In this document: in pieces, positions 27,135 to 35,601 of the stretch | Position numbering within the stretch: the stretch's first letter is position 1 | Layout: the number at the start of each line of letters is the position of its first letter | DNA from: an uncultured Lachnospiraceae bacterium | Lineage (GTDB): Bacteria > Bacillota > Clostridia > Lachnospirales > Lachnospiraceae | Length of the DNA: 57,663 nucleotides | Assembly (NCBI GenBank): GCA_902796425.1 | Contig: CADBPC010000170.1 | Coordinates: forward strand, 1-57,663 | Reading direction: 5' to 3' | The notes under the pieces: model-generated | What the model was told of the DNA's origin: nothing | Seen by the model: the letters and a program-made list of their open reading frames with translations, nothing else | Databases searched by the model: none | Translations under genes and position numbers: made by a program

Positions 27135-29564
27135 CTACTTCACGACATAGTTCAGGATCCTGCCGGGGACATAAATCTCCTTCACAAGGGTCTTTCCTTC
27201 CATGAAGCGCGCGACGTTCGGCTCTGCTTTTCCGGCGCTGAGCACCTCTTCCTTCGCTGCGTCGGCAGCAATCTCAATCGTGCCTCTCACCTTGCCGTTG
27301 ACCTGGACGCCGATCCTGACGGTTTTGTCCTTCGTCTTCTCTTCGTCATACTCCGGCCACGCGGAAAGCGTAAGGAATGTGACGCCGTCGGCATTTTTGC
27401 CGAGGCCTTCCCAGATCTCCTCCGTAAGGTGCGGAGCAAACGGGGAAAGGAGCTTGATAAAGGTAACCAGATCCCACTCTGTGATCTTTCCGGCCTTCGC
27501 AAAATCATTGATCAGCGTCATCAGCGCTGCGATGGCCGTGTTAAACTTCATGTTCTCGATATCCTCGGAGACCTTCTTGATCGTCTTGTGGACTTTGGAT
27601 TCAATCTCCGCATCCTCCGGAATATCTGAAACCATCTCGGGAAGAGCCGCCACACGTTCAAGGAATCGTCTGCAGCCCTTGAGGGATTCGTCGCTCCAGG
27701 GAGCCGCGCTGCCGTAGTCACCCATGAACATGACATATGTCCGGAGCGTGTCCGCGCCGTAGCTCTCGACAATATCCACGGGGTCGATAACATTGCCCTT
27801 GGACTTGCTCATCTTCTCGCCGTCAGAGCCGAGGATCAGTCCCTGATAGGAACGCTTTGCATAAGGCTCCGGCGTGTTGACCTCACCGATGTCATACAGG
27901 AAGTGGTGCCAGAAGCGCGAATACAGAAGGTGTCTTGTCACGTGCTCCATACCGCCGTTGTAGTGATCGACCGGCATCCAGTAATCAATCTTCTTCCTGT
28001 CGGCGAACGCCTTATCGTTGCATGCGTCCGTAAAGCGGAGGAAATACCAGGAAGACCCTGCCCACTGGGGCATGGTATCCGTCTCTCTTTTTGCGGGTCC
28101 GCCACACTTCGGGCAGGTGCAGTTCACAAAGGACTCGATTCCCGCGAGCGGGGACTGGCCGTCCGTTCCGGGCTCAAAGTTCTCGACATCGGGAAGCTCC
28201 AGCGGAAGCTGGTCGTAAGGTACGCCGACCGTTCCGCATACAGGGCAGTGGATCAGCGGAATAGGCTCGCCCCAGTATCTCTGGCGGTTGAATGCCCAGT
28301 CCTTCATCTTGTACTGGATTCCCTCGTGCCCGATTCCCTTTTCCGCCAGATACTCCAGCATGGCGGCAATGGAATCCTTCTTGTTGTCATATTTGTCAAG
28401 GAAGCCCGAATTGATCATTCTGCCGTCGCCGGTATACGCTTCCTTTTCAATATCTCCGCCCTCGATGACCTGAATGATATCGACGCCGAAGGTCTTCGCA
28501 AAGTCATAGTCACGCTGGTCATGCGCAGGCACGGCCATAATCGCGCCGGTGCCGTAGCCCATCATGACATAGTCCGCGATAAAGATCGGGATCTTCTTTC
28601 CGTTTACGGGATTGACGGCATACAGGCCTTCAATCCGGACACCGGTCTTGTCCTTGACCAGCTGCGTTCTCTCGAACTCGGACTTTCTGGAGCATTCCTC
28701 ACGGTATGCCTCTACCTTGTCCCAGTTTGTAATCCGGTTCTTATATTTATCAAGCACCGGATGCTCGGGCGCGACAACCATGAATGTGACGCCGAACAGC
28801 GTGTCGCACCGTGTCGTGTAGATCTCAAGCGTATCGCAGTCGCTCTCGTCCCCGTCCGCTGCAACCGTAAAGTTGACGAACGCGCCGGTGGACTTGCCGA
28901 TCCATGCGATCTCCTGCTGCTTGATGCTGTCGGGATAATCAACAGTATCAAGACCGTCGAGGAGCTTGTCCGCATACTCGGTGATCCGGAGATACCAGAC
29001 ATCCTTCGGGAGCTGGATGACATCGCTGTGGCAGATGTCGCACTTTCCTCCCTGCGAATCCTCGTTCGAAAGGACGACCTTGCAGTGCGGGCAGTAATTG
29101 ACCAGCGTCTTGGCCCTGAAGACAAGGCCGTGGTCAAAGAGCTTCAGGAAAATCCACTGTGTCCACTTATAATAATCCGGCCTTGAGGTCGCAAACTCTC
29201 TCTCCCAGTCAAAGGAAAAGCCGACGCTCTTAAGCTGCTCGGTGAAATGGCGGATATTCTTCTCCGTAATAATGTGGGGATGCGTATTCGTCTTGATCGC
29301 GTAATTCTCGGTGGGAAGTCCGAAAGAGTCAAAACCGATCGGGAAAAGGACGTTATAGCCCTGCATCCTGCGCTTTCTCGCAAGCACCTCTATACTGGAA
29401 TAAGCCTTGATATGTCCGACATGCATTCCGGCGCCGGAGGGATAGGGAAACTCCACAAGACCGTACCATTTCTTCTTACTGTCAAAATCAACCGCCCGGA
29501 AGGCCTTTGCGTCTTCCCAGCGCTTCTGCCACTTAGGCTCAATTTTTGCAAAATTGTATTTCAT
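27135..29564 (-). CDS. leuS: Leucyl-tRNA synthetase
   Basis: Class Ia aminoacyl-tRNA synthetase of bacterial LeuS type, 809 residues. The HIGH motif is HVGHIKAYSS near residue 50, and the KMSKS motif is KMSKSKGN near residue 575. The CP1 editing domain contains the conserved threonine-rich segment YTTRCDTLFGVTF. A Zn-type cysteine set is seen at CPHCKVVLSNED and CDIC. The start MKYNFAKIEP at 29564 follows GGAG by five bases; the in-frame ATG six codons upstream has no ribosome binding site. A consensus promoter is present 60 bases upstream. No T-box leader was found, which is notable because many clostridial synthetase genes have one. Confidence 0.97.
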   Translation of the reverse strand: MKYNFAKIEPKWQKRWEDAKAFRAVDFDSKKKWYGLVEFPYPSGAGMHVGHIKAYSSIEVLARKRRMQGYNVLFPIGFDSFGLPTENYAIKTNTHPHIITEKNIRHFTEQLKSVGFSFDWEREFATSRPDYYKWTQWIFLKLFDHGLVFRAKTLVNYCPHCKVVLSNEDSQGGKCDICHSDVIQLPKDVWYLRITEYADKLLDGLDTVDYPDSIKQQEIAWIGKSTGAFVNFTVAADGDESDCDTLEIYTTRCDTLFGVTFMVVAPEHPVLDKYKNRITNWDKVEAYREECSRKSEFERTQLVKDKTGVRIEGLYAVNPVNGKKIPIFIADYVMMGYGTGAIMAVPAHDQRDYDFAKTFGVDIIQVIEGGDIEKEAYTGDGRMINSGFLDKYDNKKDSIAAMLEYLAEKGIGHEGIQYKMKDWAFNRQRYWGEPIPLIHCPVCGTVGVPYDQLPLELPDVENFEPGTDGQSPLAGIESFVNCTCPKCGGPAKRETDTMPQWAGSSWYFLRFTDACNDKAFADRKKIDYWMPVDHYNGGMEHVTRHLLYSRFWHHFLYDIGEVNTPEPYAKRSYQGLILGSDGEKMSKSKGNVIDPVDIVESYGADTLRTYVMFMGDYGSAAPWSDESLKGCRRFLERVAALPEMVSDIPEDAEIESKVHKTIKKVSEDIENMKFNTAIAALMTLINDFAKAGKITEWDLVTFIKLLSPFAPHLTEEIWEGLGKNADGVTFLTLSAWPEYDEEKTKDKTVRIGVQVNGKVRGTIEIAADAAKEEVLSAGKAEPNVARFMEGKTLVKEIYVPGRILNYVVK

Positions 29565-29627
29565 GTACTCTCCATTCCGCATCTGCAGGATTCATGTCCG
29601 ATATGCATTTGCCGCAAGATGTTTCAG

Positions 29628-29656
29628 ATTATAAGCCTGCGCAAAGGTAAAATCAA
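29628..29656 (-). promoter_or_regulatory. Sigma-A promoter of leuS
   Basis: -35 TTGATT (29651-29656), 17-base spacer, -10 TATAAT (29628-29633) on the minus strand. Predicted transcription start is near 29621, so the 5' leader is only about 57 bases, too short for a T-box. The same intergenic region serves divergent tyrA, for which no clear promoter was recognised. Confidence 0.75.
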
Positions 29657-29740
29657 CTTCATTAACGCTATGGCGAAATGTCATTTTATGGTTTAGACTA
29701 GTTGATTGATGCAAATTACAGGATCGTAGTAAGGAGTACC

Positions 29741-30874
29741 ATGACTGACTTTAATTCTCTTCGTTATGGCTTTATAGGTCTTGGCCTGATCGGCGGCTCG
29801 ATCGCGAGGGCAATCCGCCGCTACTGGCCGGATTCTTATATCTGCGCATACAATCCCTCGAAGGACTCCCTTAAGGAGGCCGCGGAAAGCGGAATTATCA
29901 ACGAGGGGCGCTCTTTTGAGGATACCGCTCCGGGCCACCTTTTCCCCGGTGATCTTTTCGATGAGTGCGATATCATCTTCCTTTGCGCGCCTGTAAAGGA
30001 CAATGCGGCAAACCTCCTTGAGATCAGGCCGCACTTAAAGCCCGGCGCCATCCTGACGGACATAGGCAGCACCAAAAGGGATATCCATGAGCATGTAGCC
30101 GCTGCCGGCCTGCAGAGATATTTTGTGGGCGGGCATCCTATGACAGGCTCCGAGCGCACGCGCTTTCGGAACTCCAGCGCTGCGCTTCTTGAGAATGCTT
30201 ATTATATTCTTTCCCCCGAGGAAAATGCAGATCCCCGCATCGCAGATACGATGAAGGCCTTTGTCGAGGGAATTCACGCAATTCCCCTTGTCGTCCCCTG
30301 CAGGTTCCACGATTATGCCGTGGCGGGAATCAGCCATCTCCCGCATGTTATTGCGGCCTCTCTGGTAAACCTGGTGAGGGAGAGCGACAATGACAGCCAG
30401 ATCATGAAACAGATCGCCGCGGGAGGCTTTAAGGACATTACAAGGATTGCATCCTCCTCTCCCGAGATGTGGCAGCAGATCTGTCTGACCAACAAAGATA
30501 ATATTGTCTCGCTCCTTGACGACTATATGGATCTTCTTGAAAAAGCAAGGGACAGCATTGCATCCGGTGACAGGGACAGGCTTTACAGCCTGTTCGGCGA
30601 TGCCAGGGACTATCGCGACAGCTTCACCGAAACCGGATCCGGCGCGCACAACCGGCTTCATATTATACATGTGGACATCGAGGATCATCCCGCTTCGCTC
30701 GCGGAGGTCGTAACACTCCTTGCCGTCAACGCCATCAGCATCAAGAACATAGCGATCACCCATAACCGGGAATACCAGGAAGGCGTTCTGCGCGTCGAGT
30801 TTTACACGGACGCCGCAAGGCAGGCAGCAGCTGAAATTCTGTCACAGCGCAATTACGTTATTCATCTGTCCTGA
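29741..30874 (+). CDS. tyrA: Prephenate dehydrogenase with C-terminal ACT domain
   Basis: Oxidative decarboxylation of prephenate to 4-hydroxyphenylpyruvate for tyrosine synthesis; 377 residues. The NAD+-binding loop GFIGLGLIGGSIARAI is at about residues 9-24. The catalytic/substrate segment GGHPMTGSERTRF follows near residue 130, with the conserved HLPHVIAASL further on. The last 75 residues (HIIHVDIEDHPASLAEVVTLLAVNAISIKNI) form an ACT domain, the usual site of tyrosine feedback inhibition in Firmicutes. The ATG at 29741 has AAGGAG four bases upstream. aroA starts 15 bases after its stop, so the two aromatic-pathway genes form an operon. Confidence 0.94.
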   Translation: MTDFNSLRYGFIGLGLIGGSIARAIRRYWPDSYICAYNPSKDSLKEAAESGIINEGRSFEDTAPGHLFPGDLFDECDIIFLCAPVKDNAANLLEIRPHLKPGAILTDIGSTKRDIHEHVAAAGLQRYFVGGHPMTGSERTRFRNSSAALLENAYYILSPEENADPRIADTMKAFVEGIHAIPLVVPCRFHDYAVAGISHLPHVIAASLVNLVRESDNDSQIMKQIAAGGFKDITRIASSSPEMWQQICLTNKDNIVSLLDDYMDLLEKARDSIASGDRDRLYSLFGDARDYRDSFTETGSGAHNRLHIIHVDIEDHPASLAEVVTLLAVNAISIKNIAITHNREYQEGVLRVEFYTDAARQAAAEILSQRNYVIHLS

Positions 30875-30889
30875 ATCGGAGGTAAACAT

Positions 30890-32197
30890 ATGCTGAAGCT
30901 GTCATCATCCGCTCCCCTTAAAGGAGAAATCCTGATTCCGGGAGACAAATCGATATCCCACAGAGCGGTCATTCTCGGCTCAATTGCAAAGGGAGATACC
31001 CGCGTACACGGTTTTCTCGACAGTGCCGACTGCCGCTCCACAATTGACTGCTTCCGAAGACTCGGGATCAGCACAGAATCGGTGGACGGCGATCCCCACG
31101 AGCTGATCGTACACGGGCGCGGAATGCACGGACTTTGCCCCGCGCTGCCTTATGTAGAGGATTCCCATGTCACCCTGTACACCGGCAACAGCGGGACCAC
31201 GACCCGCCTTATGGCAGGAATCCTGGCTCCGCAGTCCTTTGCCTCTCAGATCGGCGGGGATGCCTCCGTAAATTCCCGTCCGATGAAACGGGTCATGGAG
31301 CCTCTTCGCATGATGGGCGCGCAGATTGAAAGCGTGCAGGGAAATAACTGCGCGCCTCTTCTTATTAACGGCTCTTCGCTCCATGGTATGAGCTATGCCA
31401 CTCCCGTTGCATCCGCCCAGGTGAAATCCGCCATCCTTCTGGCGGGACTGTACGCCTCGGATGCGGTCACGGTCACCGAACCGTCAAAATCCCGCGACCA
31501 CAGCGAGAGGATGCTGACAGCCTTCGGCGCAGACGTCCGTGCCTCGGGAAATACGGTTGTCATCCGGCCCGCGGATGAATTGTACGCCTCGGAAATTCAC
31601 GTTCCGGGAGATATATCTTCCGCTGCATTTTTTATTGCCGCCGCGCTGATTACCCCCGGGTCGGAGGTACTCATCCGGAATGTCGGAACCAACAAAACCA
31701 GGGACGGGATCCTTCGCGTCGCAAAGGCGATGGGCGCCGATATCGAATATGTTTCTTCTGCCGATGCCGCGGAGCCCTACGCCGATCTTCTGGTCCGCTA
31801 TTCTCATCTGAAGGGGACCGTCATCGAAAAGGACCTGATCCCCGCGCTTATTGACGAGCTTCCCGTGATCGCCGTCATGGGGGCAGCCGCGGAGGGGACT
31901 ACGATTATCCGGGATGCTGCGGAGCTGAGAGTCAAGGAAAGCGACCGGATCGCCGCGATGGCGGAAGGACTTGCCGCCATGGGCGCGGATGTCACAACAG
32001 GCCCGGACAGTATGACCATCCGGGGCGGCGCTCCTCTTCACGGGAGTCTCATCCGCACCTTCTCCGATCACCGCATCGCCATGAGCTTTGCCGTTGCCTC
32101 CCTGATTGCCTCGGGAGATACGGTTCTTGATGACGAGCGCTGCGTCGATATCAGCTATCCCGCATTCTTCGGCGACCTTGCGGCCCTGCAGCGCTGA
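30890..32197 (+). CDS. aroA: 3-phosphoshikimate 1-carboxyvinyltransferase (EPSP synthase)
   Basis: Transfers the enolpyruvyl group of PEP to shikimate 3-phosphate. The 435 residues begin with the substrate-binding motif GDKSISHRAVILGSIAKGDT (about residues 19-38). The PEP-binding YTGNSGTTTRLMAG is near residue 95, QVKSAILLAGLYA near 173, and the catalytic region ELRVKESDRIAAM near 345. The residue pattern after YTGNSGTT (TRLMAGIL) resembles Gram-positive class II enzymes, but the glyphosate class is not assigned with certainty. GGAGG lies eight bases upstream of the ATG. It ends before a strong bidirectional terminator. Confidence 0.95.
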   Translation: MLKLSSSAPLKGEILIPGDKSISHRAVILGSIAKGDTRVHGFLDSADCRSTIDCFRRLGISTESVDGDPHELIVHGRGMHGLCPALPYVEDSHVTLYTGNSGTTTRLMAGILAPQSFASQIGGDASVNSRPMKRVMEPLRMMGAQIESVQGNNCAPLLINGSSLHGMSYATPVASAQVKSAILLAGLYASDAVTVTEPSKSRDHSERMLTAFGADVRASGNTVVIRPADELYASEIHVPGDISSAAFFIAAALITPGSEVLIRNVGTNKTRDGILRVAKAMGADIEYVSSADAAEPYADLLVRYSHLKGTVIEKDLIPALIDELPVIAVMGAAAEGTTIIRDAAELRVKESDRIAAMAEGLAAMGADVTTGPDSMTIRGGAPLHGSLIRTFSDHRIAMSFAVASLIASGDTVLDDERCVDISYPAFFGDLAALQR

Positions 32198-32260
32198 GAT
32201 ATGAAGAAGTGTCCGGATCTGCGGATTCAGCGGCGCTCTGAACACCCTGAAATAAAAAAA

Positions 32261-32297
32261 GCGGCGGTTTCGAATGAGAAACCGTCGCTTTTATTTT
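32261..32297. terminator. Bidirectional terminator between aroA and metY
   Basis: GCGGCGGTTTC (32261-32271) pairs with GAAACCGTCGC (32278-32288), one G-T wobble, 6-base loop. It is followed on the plus strand by TTTTATTTT and preceded by seven A residues, giving a U-run in each direction. It can end both aroA (plus) and metY (minus). Confidence 0.88.
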
Positions 32298-32368
32298 CAT
32301 ATCCGGCAAATGAGACAGATGAGTCTTTGCCCTGCTCCCGGGAGCCCTTACGGCATATTCGGCAGGCT

Positions 32369-33655
32369 TTAAATCTTTTCGAGCGCCTGTTCGAGGTCCC
32401 AGATGATATCGTCCGCGTGCTCAGTACCGATTGACAGACGGATCGTGCTGGGCGTTATGTTGTTCTGTGCAAGCTCTGTTTCGGAAAGCTCTGCGTGCGT
32501 CGTCGTGTAAGGATGGATCACCAGGCTCTTTACATCTGCCACATTTGCAAGGAGCGAGAAGATCTTAAGATTGTCGATGAACCGGAAGGCCTCTTCCTGC
32601 GAGCCCTTTATCTCAAATGTAAAGATAGAAGCGCCGCCGTTCGGGAAGTACCTGTTATACAGCTCGTGATCCGGATGATCCTCCAGCGACGGGTGATTGA
32701 CCTTCGCAACCTTCGGATGCTTTGCAAGGAACTCGACAACCTTCTTAGTGTTTTCGGCATGTCTTTCCAGTCTGAGGGAGAGCGTCTCAATTCCCTGGAT
32801 CAGGAGGAACGCATTGAACGGGGAAATTGCGGCGCCCGTATCACGAAGAAGGATCGCCCTGATATAGGTCACAAACGCTGCCGGCCCTGCTGCCTGGACA
32901 AAAGAAACCCCGTGATAGCTCTCATTCGGCTGCGTAAGCTGCGGGAACTTGTCATTCTGAGTCCAGTCAAACTTTCCGGAATCGACGATGATGCCGCCCA
33001 GTGTCGTGCCGTGGCCGCCGATGAACTTTGTCGCCGAATGAATGACGATATCGGCGCCGTGCTCGATCGGCCTTAACAGGTACGGTGTCCCGAAGGTATT
33101 ATCAATCAGGAGCGGGATTCCGTTTTTGTGCGCGATCTCAGAGACCGCTTCGATATCGGGTATGTCGGAATTCGGATTTCCCAGCGTTTCGATCAGGATC
33201 GCCTTTGTATTCTCCTGAATGGCTCCGCTAACCTCCTCGAGATTATGAATATCCACAAATGTAGTGTTTATCCCGTAATTGCGAAGAGTATGCTGAAGCA
33301 GGTTGTAGGAGCCGCCGTAGATCGTCTTCTGTGCCACAATGTGATCGCCGGCATTTGCGACTGTGAGAATGGAGTATGTGATGGCTGCCGCTCCGGATGC
33401 AAGAGCCAGCGCCGCTGCGCCTCCTTCAAGTGCCGCTACTCTTTTCTCGAGCACATCCTGTGTCGAGTTGGTGAGTCTCCCGTAAATATTGCCCGCGTCG
33501 CGAAGACCGAACCGGTCAGCCGCGTGCTGGGCACTGTGGAAGACATAGGATGTTGTCTGGTAAATAGGTACTGCCCTGGAATCCGTTGCTGGGTCCGCCT
33601 GCTCCTGCCCGACATGCAGCTGCAGTGTTTCAAATTTATATGTATGATCGCTCAT
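32369..33655 (-). CDS. metY: O-acetylhomoserine sulfhydrylase (homocysteine synthase)
   Basis: PLP enzyme making homocysteine from O-acetylhomoserine and sulfide; 428 residues. The PLP lysine lies in VIHSATKFIGGHGTTLGG. ETLQLHVGQEQADPATDSRAVPIYQTTSYVF is the typical MetY/Met17 N terminus, and the length exceeds that of MetB/MetC (about 380). The start at 33655 (MSDHTYKFE) is supported by AGGAG six bases upstream. An in-frame ATG at 33820 would add 55 residues without a ribosome binding site and is rejected. The leader is long, with a short cysteine-containing ORF, and its promoter carries two inverted copies of a motif shared with cysK. No SAM riboswitch is present here. Confidence 0.94.
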   Translation of the reverse strand: MSDHTYKFETLQLHVGQEQADPATDSRAVPIYQTTSYVFHSAQHAADRFGLRDAGNIYGRLTNSTQDVLEKRVAALEGGAAALALASGAAAITYSILTVANAGDHIVAQKTIYGGSYNLLQHTLRNYGINTTFVDIHNLEEVSGAIQENTKAILIETLGNPNSDIPDIEAVSEIAHKNGIPLLIDNTFGTPYLLRPIEHGADIVIHSATKFIGGHGTTLGGIIVDSGKFDWTQNDKFPQLTQPNESYHGVSFVQAAGPAAFVTYIRAILLRDTGAAISPFNAFLLIQGIETLSLRLERHAENTKKVVEFLAKHPKVAKVNHPSLEDHPDHELYNRYFPNGGASIFTFEIKGSQEEAFRFIDNLKIFSLLANVADVKSLVIHPYTTTHAELSETELAQNNITPSTIRLSIGTEHADDIIWDLEQALEKI

Positions 33656-33780
33656 TTTCTTCTCCTGCTTATTGATCGCCCCGAAACCACTTCGTGACGA
33701 ATGAAAAACAGACTGCGCAGCCCATACCGCTGCCGAAAATCTTATGTGATCTTCCTGCGCCGCCTGCCGGTTGATGCTCC

Positions 33781-33849
33781 TTACCCGATACGGCACATTC
33801 GGCCGAATCTGTAATTGCATCTGTCCAGCTCACTGAACCTGATAGACAT
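33781..33849 (-). CDS. Short leader ORF in the metY 5' untranslated region
   Basis: A 22-codon ORF beginning MSIRFSELDRC and ending with TAA at 33781. It has the strongest ribosome binding site of the region (GGTGGAGGTAC, five bases before the ATG). Cys codons are at positions 11 and 19, and five Arg codons are scattered through it. It lies about 68 bases downstream of the predicted transcription start and 126 bases before metY. A second frame overlaps it from 33820 and stays open into metY. It may be a regulatory leader peptide sensing charged tRNA-Cys, or a small protein. A weak 5-bp hairpin followed at a distance by five U residues (33704-33733) could be part of an attenuator, but this is not convincing. 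Confidence 0.5.
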   Translation of the reverse strand: MSIRFSELDRCNYRFGRMCRIG

Positions 33850-33884
33850 TTTGTACCTCCACCGGATTGCTTTTTTGAATTTAC

Positions 33885-33907
33885 GGTTATCCTACCTGAA
33901 TACTATG
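33885..33907 (+). promoter_or_regulatory. Sulfur-regulon motif copy 1 (metY leader, inverted)
   Basis: Reads GGTTATCCTA then CCTGA then ATACTATG on the plus strand. It matches the copy at 33923-33945 (opposite strand) at 18 of 23 positions and the cysK copy closely. Together the two metY copies make a large dyad with a 15-base centre, just downstream of the predicted metY start site. Each copy contains two similar half-elements, [A/T]ATnCTA, 11 bases apart. Confidence 0.6.
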
Positions 33908-33922
33908 TATTTAAGTTGAAAG

Positions 33923-33945
33923 CATAGTATCACGATAGGATTACC
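33923..33945 (-). promoter_or_regulatory. Sulfur-regulon motif copy 2 (on the metY promoter)
   Basis: Reads GGTAATCCTA then TCGTG then ATACTATG on the minus strand. It covers the whole spacer and the -10 box of the metY promoter, a position suited to repression. The same sequence, with small changes, lies next to the cysK -10 box. The recognising regulator is not in the window; Rrf2/CymR-type or LysR-type proteins are candidates only by function. Confidence 0.6.
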
Positions 33946-33952
33946 ATGTCAA
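33924..33952 (-). promoter_or_regulatory. Sigma-A promoter of metY
   Basis: -35 TTGACA (33947-33952), 17-base spacer, -10 TACTAT (33924-33929) on the minus strand. Predicted start near 33917, giving a leader of about 262 bases before metY. The 381-base gap between metY and the tRNA gene is accounted for by this promoter, the operators, the leader ORF and the tRNA promoter. Confidence 0.8.
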
Positions 33953-33995
33953 CACTATTTCTTATTTTTTTGAGGGAATTTTTTGGAGGAATTAT

Positions 33996-34024
33996 TTGAA
34001 CGCCGTCAAACGTTGTGATAACAT
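33996..34024 (+). promoter_or_regulatory. Probable promoter of tRNA-Leu
   Basis: -35 TTGAAC (33996-34001), 17-base spacer, -10 TAACAT (34019-34024), about 12 bases before the mature tRNA 5' end. The -10 is only a partial match, so the start is less certain than for neighbouring promoters. Confidence 0.5.
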
Positions 34025-34036
34025 AGTCTCTGCAGC

Positions 34037-34117
34037 GCAGGAGTGGCGGAATGGTAGACGCAGCAGACTCAAAATCTGCCGTAGCGATACGTGTGGGTTC
34101 GAATCCCATCTCCTGCA
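34037..34117 (+). tRNA. tRNA-Leu (anticodon CAA)
   Basis: Cloverleaf can be folded by eye. Acceptor GCAGGAG pairs with CTCCTGC and discriminator A. The D arm is GCGGAATGGTAGACGC. The anticodon arm is GCAGA-CTCAAAA-TCTGC with anticodon CAA, reading UUG. A long type II variable arm (CGTAGCGATACG) is as expected for leucine, and the T arm contains GGTTCGAATCC. CCA is not encoded. It stands alone between metY and lysA and is closed by an intrinsic terminator. Confidence 0.95.
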
Positions 34118-34127
34118 TTAAAAAGAA

Positions 34128-34178
34128 AAGCCCTTGATTTACCGCAGATGCAGTACAATCAAGGGTTCTTTTGTTTTT
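34128..34178. terminator. Bidirectional terminator between tRNA-Leu and lysA
   Basis: CCCTTGATT (34131-34139) pairs with AATCAAGGG (34157-34165) with a 17-base loop. On the plus strand TTCTTTTGTTTTT follows; on the minus strand CTTTTCTTTTTAA follows. It therefore can end the tRNA transcript (plus) and lysA (minus). Confidence 0.85.
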
Positions 34179-34196
34179 ACCGAAGCAGGTCTTTCG

Positions 34197-35525
34197 TCAC
34201 CTGCTTATGCAGTCAAGGAGCTTTTCCCCGTACGGCGTGCCGTCAAACGTGGCAAAATAGTCACGGAGGGTCTGCGCTCTCCGGATTTCCTGTACCGTCC
34301 CGTCCTCCTTCAGGAGAAGTTCCGCGCTTAGGAGCCTTCCGTTATAGTTATAGCCCATGGAAAACCCGTGCGCCCCGGTATCGTGAATATAGATAAGATC
34401 TCCCTTTTCGATCTCAGGGAGCTGCCTGTCTATTGCAAACTTGTCGTTGTTTTCGCAAAGGGACCCTACGACATCATAGATGTGATCCGCCGGCGCCCCT
34501 TCCTTTCCGAGAACCGTGATGTGATGATACGCCCCGTACATGGCCGGCCGCATCAGGTTCGCGGCGCATGCGTCTACGCCGATGTACTCCTTGTAGATAT
34601 GCTTCTCGTGGACTGCCCTGGTCACAAGGGCTCCGTAAGGAGCCAGCATAAAGCGGCCCATCTCGGCATAGATGGCCGTATCACCCATCCCCTCCGGAAT
34701 AAGGACTCTCTCATACTCCCTGCGGACTCCTTCGCCGATCGCGTAAATATCGTTCGGCTCCGCGTCCGGCCTGTAGGGGATCCCGACGCCGCCGGACAGA
34801 TTGATAAAGGCAATATGGATGCCCAGCTCCCGGTGCGCGCTAACAGCAAGATCAAAGAGTCTGGAGGCAAGGACCGGATAGTAATCATTGGTCACCGTAT
34901 TGCTCGCAAGGAAAGCGTGGATACCGAAGTGCTTCACGCCGTGATCCTTAAGGCGTCTGAAAGCCTCAAAGAGCTGCTCCCTGGTCATGCCGTACTTGGA
35001 ATCTCCCGGATTATCCATGATCCCGTTGCTCATCGTGAACGTACCGCCGGGATTGAACCTGCAGCTCATGGTCTCCGGAAACGCAGGTCCTATGATCTTC
35101 TCAAGAAAATCAATGTGCGTAATGTCATCCAGATTGATTATGGCCCCCAGCCTTGCCGCGCGCTCATATTCCGCCGCCGGCGTTTCATTGGAGGAAAACA
35201 TGATCCGTCCTCCCCTGCCGCCGCCCGGAAGAGAGCCGTCATTGTATTCCGACTCGGAAGGAAGCACTGCGTCGGCAAGGACGAGCTCTGCATCGGATGA
35301 GCAGTCAAAGCCGAAATCAAATTCGTTCATGAGCTGCATGATAAAGGGATTCGGCGTCGCTTTGACGGCGAAATACTCACGGAAACCGGGATTCCATGCA
35401 AAAGCCTCTTTCACTGCTCTGGCATTATCGCGGATTCCCTTTTCATCATAAATATGGAAAGGTGTCGGCCACCTTTTTGCAATTTCCTCGGCCTTGTCTT
35501 TTGTCAGAAATGCTGTCTTGGACAT
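34197..35525 (-). CDS. lysA: Diaminopimelate decarboxylase-like PLP enzyme (fold III)
   Basis: Expected to convert meso-diaminopimelate to lysine. The 442 residues have the alanine-racemase-like barrel with the PLP lysine in EYFAVKATPNP (about residue 55). The phosphate-binding glycine loop is FINLSGGVGIPY, and the second-domain cysteine segment is VVGSLCENNDKFA. A Gly-rich insertion, PSESEYNDGSLPGGGRGGR, interrupts the stretch before RIMFSSNETP (near residue 105), where most LysA proteins are shorter. Other fold III decarboxylases (e.g. carboxynorspermidine) are less likely given overall length and motifs. AGGAAA precedes the ATG. It follows ung by 76 bases. Confidence 0.85.
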   Translation of the reverse strand: MSKTAFLTKDKAEEIAKRWPTPFHIYDEKGIRDNARAVKEAFAWNPGFREYFAVKATPNPFIMQLMNEFDFGFDCSSDAELVLADAVLPSESEYNDGSLPGGGRGGRIMFSSNETPAAEYERAARLGAIINLDDITHIDFLEKIIGPAFPETMSCRFNPGGTFTMSNGIMDNPGDSKYGMTREQLFEAFRRLKDHGVKHFGIHAFLASNTVTNDYYPVLASRLFDLAVSAHRELGIHIAFINLSGGVGIPYRPDAEPNDIYAIGEGVRREYERVLIPEGMGDTAIYAEMGRFMLAPYGALVTRAVHEKHIYKEYIGVDACAANLMRPAMYGAYHHITVLGKEGAPADHIYDVVGSLCENNDKFAIDRQLPEIEKGDLIYIHDTGAHGFSMGYNYNGRLLSAELLLKEDGTVQEIRRAQTLRDYFATFDGTPYGEKLLDCISR

Positions 35526-35601
35526 ATTGGTTTCCTGCTTCCTGATAATTTGTGCTGACTGTATGTCTGTATCCTGCCTTCTCCCTTTTTCCCCTCATGT
35601 T

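Noticed and set aside
29565..29740. T-box riboswitch expected upstream of leuS
   Set aside because: A consensus promoter lies 60 bases upstream of the start; the leader is too short and lacks the T-box sequence TGGNACCGCG and a terminator.
33704..33733. Intrinsic attenuator terminator before metY
   Set aside because: Only a 5-bp stem, with the T5 run eight bases away; too weak to claim as a feature.
33656..33923. SAM riboswitch in the metY leader
   Set aside because: The metY leader lacks the S-box core elements (GGTGGAGGGACTGGCCC-like and AGGTGCCAA) that are plain in the metK leader; GGTGGAGG here is the ribosome binding site of the leader ORF.
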